DNA of 64,000 nt from Martelella lutilitoris (GCF_016598595.1 NZ_CP066788.1:62001-126000); one strand, 5' to 3'. Numbered from the stretch's first letter, positions 9,686 through 18,508 are shown. Notes: generated by a model from the letters alone, not told the origin. Translations and numbers: made by a program.

Positions 9686-9709
9686 AGCCCGATAGCTCAG
9701 TTGGTTAGC
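9686..9709 (+). pseudogene. tRNA 5'-half fragment (D-arm)
   Basis: The sequence ATAGCTCAGTTGGTTAG, with GCCCG before it, matches the universal 5' acceptor/D-arm pattern of class I tRNAs but no anticodon or T arm follows. It differs from the intact tRNA-Ile2 at 7762. The stop codon of the 9705-10562 gene lies inside it. It looks like a recombination scar. Confidence 0.55.
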
Positions 9710-10562
9710 CTCTTATCGCGAACAGGTCCGGCTGCCGCACGTCGATTTTTAAAATTCTGGTTATTCCTCGCCTTTCAAAATCCTCTGGAATGATCTCTTC
9801 GCCAACGGCCTCCGGCGTGCGGGATATCCCTTTTCTCTCGTCCAGCCTGGAGCGCCAATCGTTCAATTGGAAGATCGTAGGCAGCCCAATATCGGTCGCG
9901 CGACCTTCATAGGACGGGATGATTTCTTCCATATATCGCTCAATTGGAAGGTCTTCCTGCAATCGCTGAAGGTAGGGGCCCTGCGTCGCCGAGAACTTAT
10001 GTCTCGCGCACAAAAAATGCCAGGGAACAGTATCGTTTTCGATCTTATTGAGTTTTTTGGGCGCTTTTGATTTCACAGTTTCAGCGTCCGCAATAAGGCA
10101 ACCGGTTTCGAATGCTTCGACTTTTTCTTCTGCGATCCCTTTCACCCAGTAGGACCTCTGGGGTTCGGCACAATAAAAGCAGTATGCAGGGAAGAGGCTG
10201 TTCGCTTTTGCATCTTCGATGAGTAAATCTATCTGCGGCTTGGCGGCTCCTTTGCCCATTTGCTTCAAGTTTCCAATTCCACCGGCCTTATGAATTCTCT
10301 TGGCTTGCACGCGCATCTTCAGCGTGTAGGCTCTTCCGATAATGTGCCACTCCCAGTCGGCCCCGGTGTTTTTGCTTTCCTGCAATTTTGAAAATGTCAG
10401 CAGTGTTACTTTGCGTGGATGGCGCCGCCTGATTTCCAGCAAATTCGTCTCGGTAATCGTCTCTTCTCCATAGCTGACCTTTACATGGGGCGAATGGGCG
10501 AATTCCAAGTTCTTCGAGGTGGAATGGCCAAGTTCCAACAGTGTGTGGAGCAAGGAAATCAT
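9705..10562 (-). CDS. DUF6615-like protein, putative PD-(D/E)XK nuclease
   Basis: 285 residues. The N-terminal half contains GEETITETNLLEIRRRHP, then GADWEWHI and a MRVQAKRI strand. This Glu / Asp-X-Glu / Gln-X-Lys spacing resembles a PD-(D/E)XK nuclease core; I recall it as the DUF6615 family, without a search. A Cys pair (YCFYCAEPQ) and later HFLCARH could form a small metal site. The C-terminus runs into a tRNA fragment that supplies the stop codon, so the last residues may be non-native. It is divergent from the NACHT gene across a 307-bp region. Confidence 0.55.
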   Translation of the reverse strand: MISLLHTLLELGHSTSKNLEFAHSPHVKVSYGEETITETNLLEIRRRHPRKVTLLTFSKLQESKNTGADWEWHIIGRAYTLKMRVQAKRIHKAGGIGNLKQMGKGAAKPQIDLLIEDAKANSLFPAYCFYCAEPQRSYWVKGIAEEKVEAFETGCLIADAETVKSKAPKKLNKIENDTVPWHFLCARHKFSATQGPYLQRLQEDLPIERYMEEIIPSYEGRATDIGLPTIFQLNDWRSRLDERKGISRTPEAVGEEIIPEDFERRGITRILKIDVRQPDLFAIRG

Positions 10563-10869
10563 GCTGTCTCCCAGTGTTAGAATCTGAATATTCGGTTGTT
10601 ATTGTAGACTCTGCAACCAATTTTGTACCATGTTGGCCGTTTCGTCTGCTGCACACACTGACCGCTTTGGACGCGCCTTCCTGACCCACAAAAACGGGGC
10701 CGTTTGCTGTCAGTCAGCTATCAGCGGAAAACCGTGAAGAACAGACATTCAATCGCTGATACCGAAAACACAAATCAAGCGCCGCTCTGGAAACCTGCTC
10801 CAGGTCCATTCAGGTATAGCCTGAATCCCGTGTTGGCATTAAGTTCTATTTGAACAAGAGAAGAACTGC
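10563..10869. promoter_or_regulatory. Divergent intergenic region upstream of STAND NTPase gene
   Basis: About 307 bp between the divergent DUF6615-like and NACHT genes; no coding sequence. It holds a perfect 7-bp inverted repeat ATTCAGG-TATAG-CCTGAAT (10808-10826), 44 bases before the NACHT ATG, a candidate operator or attenuator, and an AAGAGAAGAA ribosome site. No convincing sigma-70 boxes were assigned. Confidence 0.4.
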
Positions 10870-13800
10870 ATGGCAACAGAACCCGAAACCAACGACATCG
10901 AGCGCAGTTTTCAGGACATTCCTGACGATAAGATCAATGAGGCCGAGCAAACTGCCTTCCTCATGGATTTGGGCTGGCACAAGGGCTCGAATTGGGCTGA
11001 CCTGCTAAAATCCAAACGTATCCTCATCATTTCCGCAGCAGGGGCAGGCAAAACGTATGAATGCCGCACGCAGCAGCAAATGCTTTGGGCTGCTGGCGAA
11101 CCTGCCTTCTATGTTGAACTGGCAGACCTTGCACACAGCAACCTGCGCGATCTCCTATCGCACGATGAAGAAATCCGTTTCGATTCTTGGCATGCGTCCC
11201 AATCGGATGTCGCCACGTTCTTTCTCGATTCCATCGATGAGCTGAAGCTTAGCCTCGGATCATTCGAGCAGGCACTGAAGCGGTTGGCCAAAGCGGTTGC
11301 CGGGCAGCTCGGCCGGGTCCGCGTTATTATCACGTCCCGCCCCATTCCAGTCGATGAGCAAATCTTCCGTCAGTTTTTGCCGGTGCCAGATGAACCGCAC
11401 GAAGCCGCGACCAGCGAGAAGTTCGCGAATAGCGTCATGGCGCGCCGAGCGCAGAAATCTTCCGAGGAGCAGATTGCGCGAGATTGGCGCAACGTTGCAC
11501 TCCTGCCTCTCTCGAATGGTCAGATCAAGCAAATGGCGATCAAGGAAGGCGTAGATGATCCCGATGCATTGCTCGCCGACATCCGGCAACGCAACGCCGA
11601 GGATTTTGTTCGCCGCCCCCAAGACTTGATCGAACTGTGCGCCGATTGGCGAGAGCATCGTCGCATTAGCTCGCATCGCGACCAAGTGGCGAGCGACATC
11701 GCCGTGAAGTTGAAACCGCGCCAAGATGGCCGAGAAAGGGCTGCTTTGTCTGCCGACAAGGCATTGAAAGGAGCACGGCGTCTTGCTCTCGCCGCTAGTT
11801 TGAGCCGCAAGCTTACCTTGCGCCATAGCGCTGAGGCAGACCGCGAAGGCGATCCGACCGACGCGCCGCTTGATCCTTCAACCATCCTGCACGACTGGAC
11901 GCAGGACGAATGCACGACGTTGCTGGAGCGGTCGCTTTTCGGCTTTGCCTCTTATGGTCGGGTGCGCTTCCACCACCGCTCAGTGATCGAATATCTGGCT
12001 GCCGAGCATCTTCTTGCCTTGCGCGAACGGGGTGTGCCCGTCCGGTCGATTAAGCGCATTCTGTTTACGACCACGACGCAAGGCGACGAGGTCGTTAGGC
12101 CATCGCTACGTCCGGTTGTTGCGTGGATGGCCCTGCGCGACGATGCTATTTTTGAAGAACTGCTGCGACGCGAGCCAGACGTTCTCTTGAATTTCGGCGA
12201 CCCTGAATCGCTCTCGCCTGCGCAACGACAGCGAGCCCTACGCTCCTATGTTGAACGCCATAGCGCTGGCGGCTGGCGGGGATTGCGTGTGCCCAGCGTC
12301 CAGCTCCATCGCTTTGCGACCAAAGACTTGGGACCGGAGGTGAAGCGCCTTTGGGAAGGCGGCATCGAGAATCACGAAATCCGCGAAATTCTACTGGACC
12401 TGATCGGCCTTGGTAAGATGACCGATTGTGCGGATATTGCTTACGGTATCGCGGTCGATGCCACAGCGCCCGAGGGCGAGCGGATTGATGCACTCGATGC
12501 GCTTGTCCATTTGAACGATGCCCGCCTTACTGCAATCAGCACCAGCTTGGCCGAAAACGGGCCAATTTGGCCAAACCGTCTCTCACGCGCTGCGCTGCTA
12601 CGGCTGTTCCCAGCCCACCTCTCCGTAGAACACTTGTACAATGTGCTCACCCGGATCACAGAAAAGAAGCGCTCCGCTGGCGGTATCTCATGGAATCTCC
12701 CTCGCCTGATCGAGCATGTCGATCTATCGCCGGAGACGCTCGACACACTACGTTCCGGGCTTACCGAACTGGCTTTGGAGGGGCTCGCCTGGAACGAGAA
12801 GCAATGGCCCCATCTTGCCAGTAAGCGGCAGTTCCTTCTGCCAGCACTGGCTGCAACGTGCCTCCGCCAGGTTCGGAATGGCACGACGACCCCTGATGTG
12901 ATGCGTTCCACGGCGATTGCGTTGCGGTTGGCAGAGCGCGAGTACGATCATACCGAGATGGCCAAACAGTTGGCGGCAGCCCTTTCGGACTTACCGGCCG
13001 AAGCTCGGCGTCTCATGTTCGAGGCCGAAGACGCATTTCTTCAAGCGTATCAGCCACAAACGGACCCCTTCAAACGCTATGCCCGATTGGCGTTTCACGG
13101 GGCTGCAATTGATATAGGCGCCGTCGACGCTGGTTGGGTTCTCGCGTCGCTCGCCGATCGCAGCCGCTCTGCCGAAGATCGCACGATGATGCTCGAAGCA
13201 GCCATTCGCATTCGCGAAGACAATGTTGACTGGACCGAACACCTAGCTTCGCTAAAATCGCATGTTCTTGATCTACCGGACTTGATTGAACGCCTCGACC
13301 AGCTTGCGCAGCCGCGTAAGCCCGCCCCAGAAGAGCTGCGCTGGCAACGAGAAGATGCCAAGCGGCGGAAGCACGATGAACGCCGCGACGCGAAAGCCCA
13401 TGCCAGTTGGGTGATGTTCTGGCGCGAAATCGTCAATGACCCTGAATCGGTGTTTGCCACTGACCGTTCTGAGAATACCGCTTGGAATCTTTGGCGAGCG
13501 ATGGAGCGCAACGGTGAGGAAAGTCGGGCCTCGGGCTGGAACAGACGCTTCATCGAGCGGCATTTTGGCAAAGAGGTTGCTGACCGATTGCGCCTCGCGG
13601 TCATGGCATTCTGGCGCAAAGACCATCCGACCTTGCGAAGTGAACGCCCCGAAGAAGAAAAAGGTGCGTACCTGACCCGGTGGCAACTGGGCCTCGCAGG
13701 GATCTACGCCGAGGCGGAAGATTCTCAGTGGGCGAAAAAGCTCAGTCAAGACGAGACCGAATTGGCCCTGCGCTACGTTTCCATCGAACTCAACGGCTTT

Positions 13801-15264
13801 CCCGCTTGGCTGGAAGGATTTGCCACTGCGCATCCAGCTGCGGTCGACACCGTACTGGGAACGGAATTGACGGCGGAACTTGACGAGCCAGCGGTGGGCC
13901 ATTCCGGCATGCTGCAAGATATTAAGTACGGTGCTCCCGCAGTCGCGCGCCTTTTCGTACCACGCCTTCGTGCTTGGCTAGATGCGGGCAAATGGCGGCT
14001 TGGGCGCAACGAGGATGAAGCCGCCCGCGCGAACCGGCTTCGCCAGGTGGTTCAAGTCCTCGTGCAGCATGGCGACTCCGACACCACGGCGCACATCCAT
14101 ACGCTCGCCAAGACAGAACTGGCCGAGGGTGCAAGAGATGCGATGGCCAGCATCTGGTTGCCGATTCTGATGCGGCTCAACGCGGCGGATGGCATCGATG
14201 CGCTCGAGAAAACCTTAAAGCCACATGCACCAGAAAAATTGGGTCCGGCATTGGATTGGTTCAGCTCGCTCTTCGGCAACCGGCATGGTGATGAGGAAAC
14301 CTATCTTTCGGCGTCCGGCTTCACTCCGGAATTGCTCCTTCGGCTGGCACGCCTTGCCTACCAATACATCCGCCCTTCCGACGATATTGTGCGGGACGTG
14401 GGTAGCTTCTCGCCCAACGCGCGCGATCATGCCGAACGCGGGCGTAGCAATATCGTCAATGCGCTTTTGTCGACCTCCGGGGCTGAAGGTTGGGCAATCA
14501 AACTCAAATTGGCTGAGGATCCGCTCTTTGCCGACTTCAAAGACCGGGCATTGGCCATGGCTCGCGAACGGGCCTCCGAGGAAGCAGATGCAGCCGCCTT
14601 CACCGAGGGCGACATGGTGGCTCTCGATCGCTATGGCGAATTGCCGCCGCTGACGCGCGACGAGATGTTCACCCTCCTGACCGATCGCTTGGGCGACATC
14701 GACGATGCGTTGCTGCGCGATGACTCGCCCCGTGCGGCTTGGGCGCTCATCAATGATGAGAAAGTCATGCGCCAGCAGGTCGCCCGCGAACTGCGTGCCC
14801 TTGCCAACGGTGCTTATACGGTCGATCAGGAGGCGGTGACGGCCGATGAGAAAGAAACCGACATCCGCCTTCGCTCTACCGGCTCGGAACATGAGGCGAT
14901 TATCGAATTGAAGATTGGCGAAAAGGACCGCTCTGCCGCCGACCTGAAAGCCACGATCAAAGACCAACTCGTGGTCAAATACATGGCAGCGGAAAACAGT
15001 CGCGCAGGCTGTTTGCTCATCAGCGCTAATTCTAGCCGCACGTGGCTGCACCCCGAGAGCGGCGCGGCATTAGACTTAGCCGGGCTCATCACCATGTTGA
15101 ATGAAGAAGCTGCTCGGATCGAGCAGGAAATGGGCGGCTGCTTGCGGTTGATTGTGCGCAGCCTCGACCTCCAGCCGCGCTTGCCGACCGAGCGCGCGAA
15201 ATCACGCGGCCGTCAGCGGAAAGCCTCGTCCAAGCGGGAACCGAAAGAAATGCCTGCCAGATGA
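10870..15264 (+). CDS. Large NACHT-type STAND NTPase with C-terminal nuclease-like domain
   Basis: 1464 residues. The N-terminal NTPase has P-loop AAGAGKT (Lys61), Walker B FFLDSIDELK (Asp120, Asp123-Glu124) and an ITSRP sensor (155-158), the NACHT pattern. A winged-helix-like segment with FHHRSVIEYLAAEHLL ends the module near residue 380. Residues about 400-1300 are long alpha-helical, HEAT/ARM-like sensor repeats. The C-terminus (about 1325-1410) has D1331, then IIELK (E1346, K1348) and a following DQL helix, the core of a PD-(D/E)XK nuclease, then a basic tail. By analogy to Avs and bNACHT proteins it should sense a phage component and activate a DNA-cutting effector. The nuclease-C-terminal order differs from Avs proteins with N-terminal effectors. 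Confidence 0.78.
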   Translation: MATEPETNDIERSFQDIPDDKINEAEQTAFLMDLGWHKGSNWADLLKSKRILIISAAGAGKTYECRTQQQMLWAAGEPAFYVELADLAHSNLRDLLSHDEEIRFDSWHASQSDVATFFLDSIDELKLSLGSFEQALKRLAKAVAGQLGRVRVIITSRPIPVDEQIFRQFLPVPDEPHEAATSEKFANSVMARRAQKSSEEQIARDWRNVALLPLSNGQIKQMAIKEGVDDPDALLADIRQRNAEDFVRRPQDLIELCADWREHRRISSHRDQVASDIAVKLKPRQDGRERAALSADKALKGARRLALAASLSRKLTLRHSAEADREGDPTDAPLDPSTILHDWTQDECTTLLERSLFGFASYGRVRFHHRSVIEYLAAEHLLALRERGVPVRSIKRILFTTTTQGDEVVRPSLRPVVAWMALRDDAIFEELLRREPDVLLNFGDPESLSPAQRQRALRSYVERHSAGGWRGLRVPSVQLHRFATKDLGPEVKRLWEGGIENHEIREILLDLIGLGKMTDCADIAYGIAVDATAPEGERIDALDALVHLNDARLTAISTSLAENGPIWPNRLSRAALLRLFPAHLSVEHLYNVLTRITEKKRSAGGISWNLPRLIEHVDLSPETLDTLRSGLTELALEGLAWNEKQWPHLASKRQFLLPALAATCLRQVRNGTTTPDVMRSTAIALRLAEREYDHTEMAKQLAAALSDLPAEARRLMFEAEDAFLQAYQPQTDPFKRYARLAFHGAAIDIGAVDAGWVLASLADRSRSAEDRTMMLEAAIRIREDNVDWTEHLASLKSHVLDLPDLIERLDQLAQPRKPAPEELRWQREDAKRRKHDERRDAKAHASWVMFWREIVNDPESVFATDRSENTAWNLWRAMERNGEESRASGWNRRFIERHFGKEVADRLRLAVMAFWRKDHPTLRSERPEEEKGAYLTRWQLGLAGIYAEAEDSQWAKKLSQDETELALRYVSIELNGFPAWLEGFATAHPAAVDTVLGTELTAELDEPAVGHSGMLQDIKYGAPAVARLFVPRLRAWLDAGKWRLGRNEDEAARANRLRQVVQVLVQHGDSDTTAHIHTLAKTELAEGARDAMASIWLPILMRLNAADGIDALEKTLKPHAPEKLGPALDWFSSLFGNRHGDEETYLSASGFTPELLLRLARLAYQYIRPSDDIVRDVGSFSPNARDHAERGRSNIVNALLSTSGAEGWAIKLKLAEDPLFADFKDRALAMARERASEEADAAAFTEGDMVALDRYGELPPLTRDEMFTLLTDRLGDIDDALLRDDSPRAAWALINDEKVMRQQVARELRALANGAYTVDQEAVTADEKETDIRLRSTGSEHEAIIELKIGEKDRSAADLKATIKDQLVVKYMAAENSRAGCLLISANSSRTWLHPESGAALDLAGLITMLNEEAARIEQEMGGCLRLIVRSLDLQPRLPTERAKSRGRQRKASSKREPKEMPAR

Positions 15265-15310
15265 GCGGGGTTCGCGCACGACGATCTTTGCGCGATGGCG
15301 CTTGCTACCG

Positions 15311-15553
15311 ATGCTGGACCAGCTTGCTCCCGTATTGGTCGAGGGCAAACTTAACTACATTCTCGGCCGTTTGAATCATTCAAAAAAGGTCGAGCAAGCG
15401 CTTCCATCCGAGATGGAGGTTGCTCTCCTATGGACCATTCATTCGCTTGGAGATTTGGAAGTGGAGCCGGAATGGTGGGCGGATTCCAAGCGTCCCCATG
15501 CCATTTCCGGCGAAGAAGCAATAAAGGGGTCGGTTCAGGCTGAGGGGGAATGA
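15311..15553 (+). CDS. Small hypothetical protein downstream of NACHT gene
   Basis: An 80-residue frame beginning MLDQLAPVLVEGKLNYILGR with a plausible acidic, helical composition (VEQALPSEMEVALLW). The start is uncertain: the same frame is open upstream into the 3' end of the NACHT gene. I do not recognise a family. Its position 46 bases after the NACHT stop, same strand, makes it a possible partner or regulator, but it may also be a remnant. Confidence 0.35.
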   Translation: MLDQLAPVLVEGKLNYILGRLNHSKKVEQALPSEMEVALLWTIHSLGDLEVEPEWWADSKRPHAISGEEAIKGSVQAEGE

Positions 15554-15641
15554 CACTCTAGCGGGACAAGTCGGCAATCTCACGAAGCTGTGTAAAATTG
15601 CAATCCTGATGTAGAATCATCTGCGTCGATCGAAGGTCACG

Positions 15642-15809
15642 ATGCCAGACTATGTCGAAGCTATCAGTCGTGATCAGGTTCCACCGTTTCCAGACCGCCT
15701 TGAGGAGTGGATCGACGAAGATCACCCTGCTGGGGTTTTCAGGGATGCCTATCCCGGAATCGCCCAAGGAAGAGTTCAGGACATATGGTGGCTAGGAGCT
15801 TTGCAATGA
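15642..15809 (+). pseudogene. N-terminal remnant of IS1182/IS5-type transposase
   Basis: A 55-codon frame whose first about 33 residues (MPDYVEAISRDQVPPFPDRL, then EEWIDEDHPAGVF) match the usual N-terminus of IS1182-like transposases (F-V-E-G-x-R-x-Q, L-F-P-E-R-L-D-D, E-D-N-P-V-R). The catalytic body is absent; the frame runs out after about 20 unrelated codons. Marks a decayed insertion at the island edge. Confidence 0.6.
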
Positions 15810-16060
15810 AATACGCATACGTCGCGCTGGCACTGGGCCTTATGGCCTCGACCGCTTCCGCGCAACAGGTACTCGATGACAGCATCGCGAAGGTCGGAGA
15901 AGTGAACGCCAAGGCTGCCATGGCGGCGGTCATGGACAAGCTCAAGGACCCGATGTCGGCGCAGTTCAAGTCGTTCGTGCACCCGGATCCGATGTACCAG
16001 CAGTACCCGCAGAACATTGTCTGCGGCATGGTCAACGCGAAGAATGGTTTCGGCAGCTAG
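15806..16060 (+). CDS. Short exported hypothetical protein, possibly truncated
   Basis: 84 residues with a clear signal peptide (MKYAYVALALGLMASTASAQ, cleaved before QVLDDS). The mature part contains VMDKLKDPMSAQFKSF and IVCGMVNAKNGFG, a pattern seen in small exported proteins where the chain normally continues past the NAKNGFGG segment. Here a stop follows directly, so the gene is probably C-terminally truncated. It overlaps the end of the transposase remnant frame. Function unknown. Confidence 0.5.
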   Translation: MKYAYVALALGLMASTASAQQVLDDSIAKVGEVNAKAAMAAVMDKLKDPMSAQFKSFVHPDPMYQQYPQNIVCGMVNAKNGFGS

Positions 16061-16076
16061 CGTAACGCGCAGAACC

Positions 16077-16244
16077 ATGATGGATCGGGAGAACCGGGCG
16101 GGCTTCGCAGTGCTCAGCCCTGCCGCGATTGACCGCTGGCATGAGCCGGCTGAGAGGCTTTTCGAAAGGAAAGCTTATCGTCCAGGCACTTTGAAAGCGT
16201 GCGAGGCTGACCTCACTGCATGTCGACCTTCGCAGGGCAGTTAG
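16077..16244 (+). pseudogene. Possible tyrosine-recombinase N-terminal remnant
   Basis: A 55-residue frame with AAIDRWHEPAERLFERKAYR then PGTLKACEADLTACR. The R-P-G-T-L-K-A-x-E-A-D-L segment resembles the SAM-like core-binding domain of tyrosine recombinases (S-x-N-T-L-R-A-Y-x-x-D-W). No catalytic domain follows. A recombinase remnant would fit an island starting at a tRNA. Low confidence: similarity judged by eye only. Confidence 0.25.
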
Positions 16245-16319
16245 TGCGGTCGCAAGGCGTCGAACAAAAACGAGAGGATTCAACTGATCGATGCTCCCGC
16301 TGGCGGACATCCTCAGAGT

Positions 16320-16565
16320 TCGGCTGACGCTGTGATCTTCATAGACAGCATGGACGAAGGCGACTTCCTGGCTGACCTCAAGACACAGCGTGCCGTTGTC
16401 ATCAGCCTGATGATTGTCGGGGAGGCCGCAAGCGGGGTTCTCGCCGACTATCCGGCGTTCGCGCAGTCGCACGCCACTGTTCGCTGGCGCAGCATTTGTG
16501 GCACGCGCAACAGGATCGCGCATGGCTACTTCGACATCGACCTCCATGTTGTTCAGCCATGCTGA
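16320..16565 (+). pseudogene. hepT: HepT-like RNase toxin, degenerate
   Basis: The frame encodes SADAVIFIDSMDEGDFLADL, KTQRAVVISLMIVGEAA and CGTRNRIAHGYFDIDL, a clear HepT (DUF86) protein including the R-X4-H-X-Y active motif. The N-terminal helix is missing in frame: an ATG-LPLADILR segment upstream lies in another frame, suggesting a frameshift. The C-terminus ends abruptly after DLHVV, before the usual last helix. No MntA-type antitoxin gene is visible nearby. Most likely a non-functional toxin relic. Confidence 0.6.
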
Positions 16566-16864
16566 CTTGGCTACAAGGAGGCACATAAAGATACCATCCA
16601 CATTGCCGCGCCTGAAGGGCTATCGTTATCGTTGTGAAATCATCGCCTACGCGGTTCGGGCGTAGCAGCGATTCTCGCTGAGCACGACTGATGTCGGGGA
16701 TCCGCTTGCCGAACATGGCGTGATTATCGGCCGAGCACCAATTCGTCTCTGGGTCAATCGTTTCGGTGCGCATTCGTCGCTTGCATACGACGCGCCGTAA
16801 TGCGCGAAAAGGGCGCGCCGTATCCGGTCATTTGTCTCCCGGGAGACGTTGGTGTGATCACATT

Positions 16865-17551
16865 TCAGACAAGCGCGACCGCGCGTATCGGGGCGCCGCT
16901 TCCGTTGGCGATGGGAAGCGGCAGGCCGATGAGGGTCGAAAAGGCCGGCAGCCGCCCGAGATTATTAAAATTCTCGCCGATCAGGATGCCGTTACCGAGA
17001 AGGACCCGGTGGGCCGGGAAATGCTCCGTCCGGGAACTGTCTATGGAAAGGCAGTCACAGCCGACCATCCTGACATTCCCCTTGGCCAGATAAAGCGCGG
17101 CATCTTCCGAAAGCCCCGGCCAGCCGGCGAGAAACAGCGCGCGGTCTTCGATAAAATAGCGATCCCAGCCGAAATGGAAAAACACAGCATCGTCTGCTCG
17201 AATGGCGCCATTCTGCTTTTCCCAGGAGGCAATGTCATCGGCAGAGATCAGCGCACCGGCGGTCCTTTCGGGAAATTGCAGGCAGGCAAGCCTGAGGGCC
17301 AGCTGCGTGACCGGAACCTGGTCGATGGAGGCGCCACCGGCGACGAAATGCACAGGGGCATCGAGATGGGTGCCCGTATGCTCGCCAAGGGAGACGGCGT
17401 AAAACTTGCTGACGGCGCCGGTCTCGTAGCTTTCGCACAGATCGTGACACATCGGCGGATGTCCGGGCCAGACGGGCATGTCAGGCGACAATTTATGAGT
17501 CAGGTCGATGTGTTCATAGCCCGCCATCAATGCGTTGAGAGCTTGTTCCAC
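16865..17551 (-). CDS. Cyclase-family metal-dependent hydrolase (KynB-like fold)
   Basis: 228 residues. The signature H-T-G-T-H-x-D-x-P-x-H is present as GEHTGTHLDAPVHF, the metal-binding site of the cyclase/arylformamidase family. The N-terminus YEHIDLTHKLSPDMPVWPGH is typical. It starts 2 bases after the stop of the GntR gene, so the two are cotranscribed. In the context of a hexuronate/aldonate operon it may open a lactone or cyclic amide, but the family also includes kynurenine formamidases; the substrate is unresolved. Confidence 0.85.
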   Translation of the reverse strand: MEQALNALMAGYEHIDLTHKLSPDMPVWPGHPPMCHDLCESYETGAVSKFYAVSLGEHTGTHLDAPVHFVAGGASIDQVPVTQLALRLACLQFPERTAGALISADDIASWEKQNGAIRADDAVFFHFGWDRYFIEDRALFLAGWPGLSEDAALYLAKGNVRMVGCDCLSIDSSRTEHFPAHRVLLGNGILIGENFNNLGRLPAFSTLIGLPLPIANGSGAPIRAVALV

Positions 17552-17553
17552 GA

Positions 17554-18297
17554 TTACGCCTGCGCCTCGCTGAGATCGAAAATCTCCGGCTTGCTGCGGA
17601 TAAGCCGTTCTATGGTGCTGTAGACTTCGCTCAGATGTTGTGCCATCGCCGCGCTGGCAGACTGCGCGTCGCGCGCACGGATGGCCTCCGTAATCACCTT
17701 GTGCTGGTTGAACAGGTCATCGACGTGAAGCCTGTTATTGGGCAGGCTTAGATATCGAACGCGGTCGAGCTGGCCTTTGACGTGCTGCAGCATTTTCCAC
17801 GTACGGTTCAGACTGCAATGTTCGCAGAGAGTCTCGTGGAAAGCCTCGTCATATTTCAAGAAGCCGTCGAGATCGGACACGCCGATTGCTGCTTCCTGCT
17901 GGGCAATCAGCCGGTCGAGCTGGATCATGAGCTCGTCCGTGACCGTTTCTGCAGCCCGTCTCGCGATCGCGGTCTCCAGTGCCTCCCTGATGAACTGCGC
18001 TTCCTTGACCTGATTGATCCGGATCGGCGAGACGAATGTGCCACGCTGCGGCAGAATATCAACCAGCCCCTCTTCGGCCAGACGGATCAGCGCCTCACGG
18101 ACCGGCGTGCGGCTGAGCCCCAGACGGTCCGAAAGGTCCTTTTCGCTGAGCCTCACCTTGGGCGCGATCGACAGCGTCAGGATCTCGCTGCGAAGATAGC
18201 GATAGAGCTGCGTCACGATCGGCTGTTTGGGATCGAACCACTCCCGCCACGATTCCCGCAATGCCGGTATAGTTTCAGTTGCCGCCAACTGGGTCAT
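17554..18297 (-). CDS. GntR-family regulator, FadR/FCD subfamily
   Basis: 247 residues from the ATG at 18297 (an in-frame start at 18339 is less likely). The winged helix contains LSEKDLSDRLGLSRTPVREA and LAEEGLVDILPQRGTFVSPI, diagnostic of GntR. The C-terminal all-helical FCD domain carries the acid/His metal-type residues (KYDEAFHETLCEHC). It is divergent from the importer operon, and the palindrome at 18516-18529 in that promoter is its likely operator. Ligand probably a sugar acid, by analogy with UxuR/ExuR-like FCD regulators. Confidence 0.88.
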   Translation of the reverse strand: MTQLAATETIPALRESWREWFDPKQPIVTQLYRYLRSEILTLSIAPKVRLSEKDLSDRLGLSRTPVREALIRLAEEGLVDILPQRGTFVSPIRINQVKEAQFIREALETAIARRAAETVTDELMIQLDRLIAQQEAAIGVSDLDGFLKYDEAFHETLCEHCSLNRTWKMLQHVKGQLDRVRYLSLPNNRLHVDDLFNQHKVITEAIRARDAQSASAAMAQHLSEVYSTIERLIRSKPEIFDLSEAQA

Positions 18298-18508
18298 GTC
18301 GCACTTTCTCGTTTCTGGTGCTGCTGGCCTACAGCGCAAATCCAGACGCTTTTGTCTTCAGATTCGCAGAGCGAACCGCCAACGCAGGCATCACTTTCGT
18401 CAGCAACAACCGCTTGCGTCTTCTCTTGACAGACGGTCACCGGCCCCAAAATGACGCAAGCCTCATTTGCCTTTCTGTCTTGTCACAAAATCAGGGCGCA
18501 ATCAACTC

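Noticed and set aside
15558..15767. Minus-strand 69-codon frame
   Set aside because: It is antisense to the IS1182-like transposase remnant, which explains the sequence better.
7838..16860. Duplicate of the tRNA-Ile2 3' end as right attachment site
   Set aside because: Scanned by eye for GTTCGAGTCCCTCCAGGCCC-like sequence; none seen, so no attachment site is annotated.
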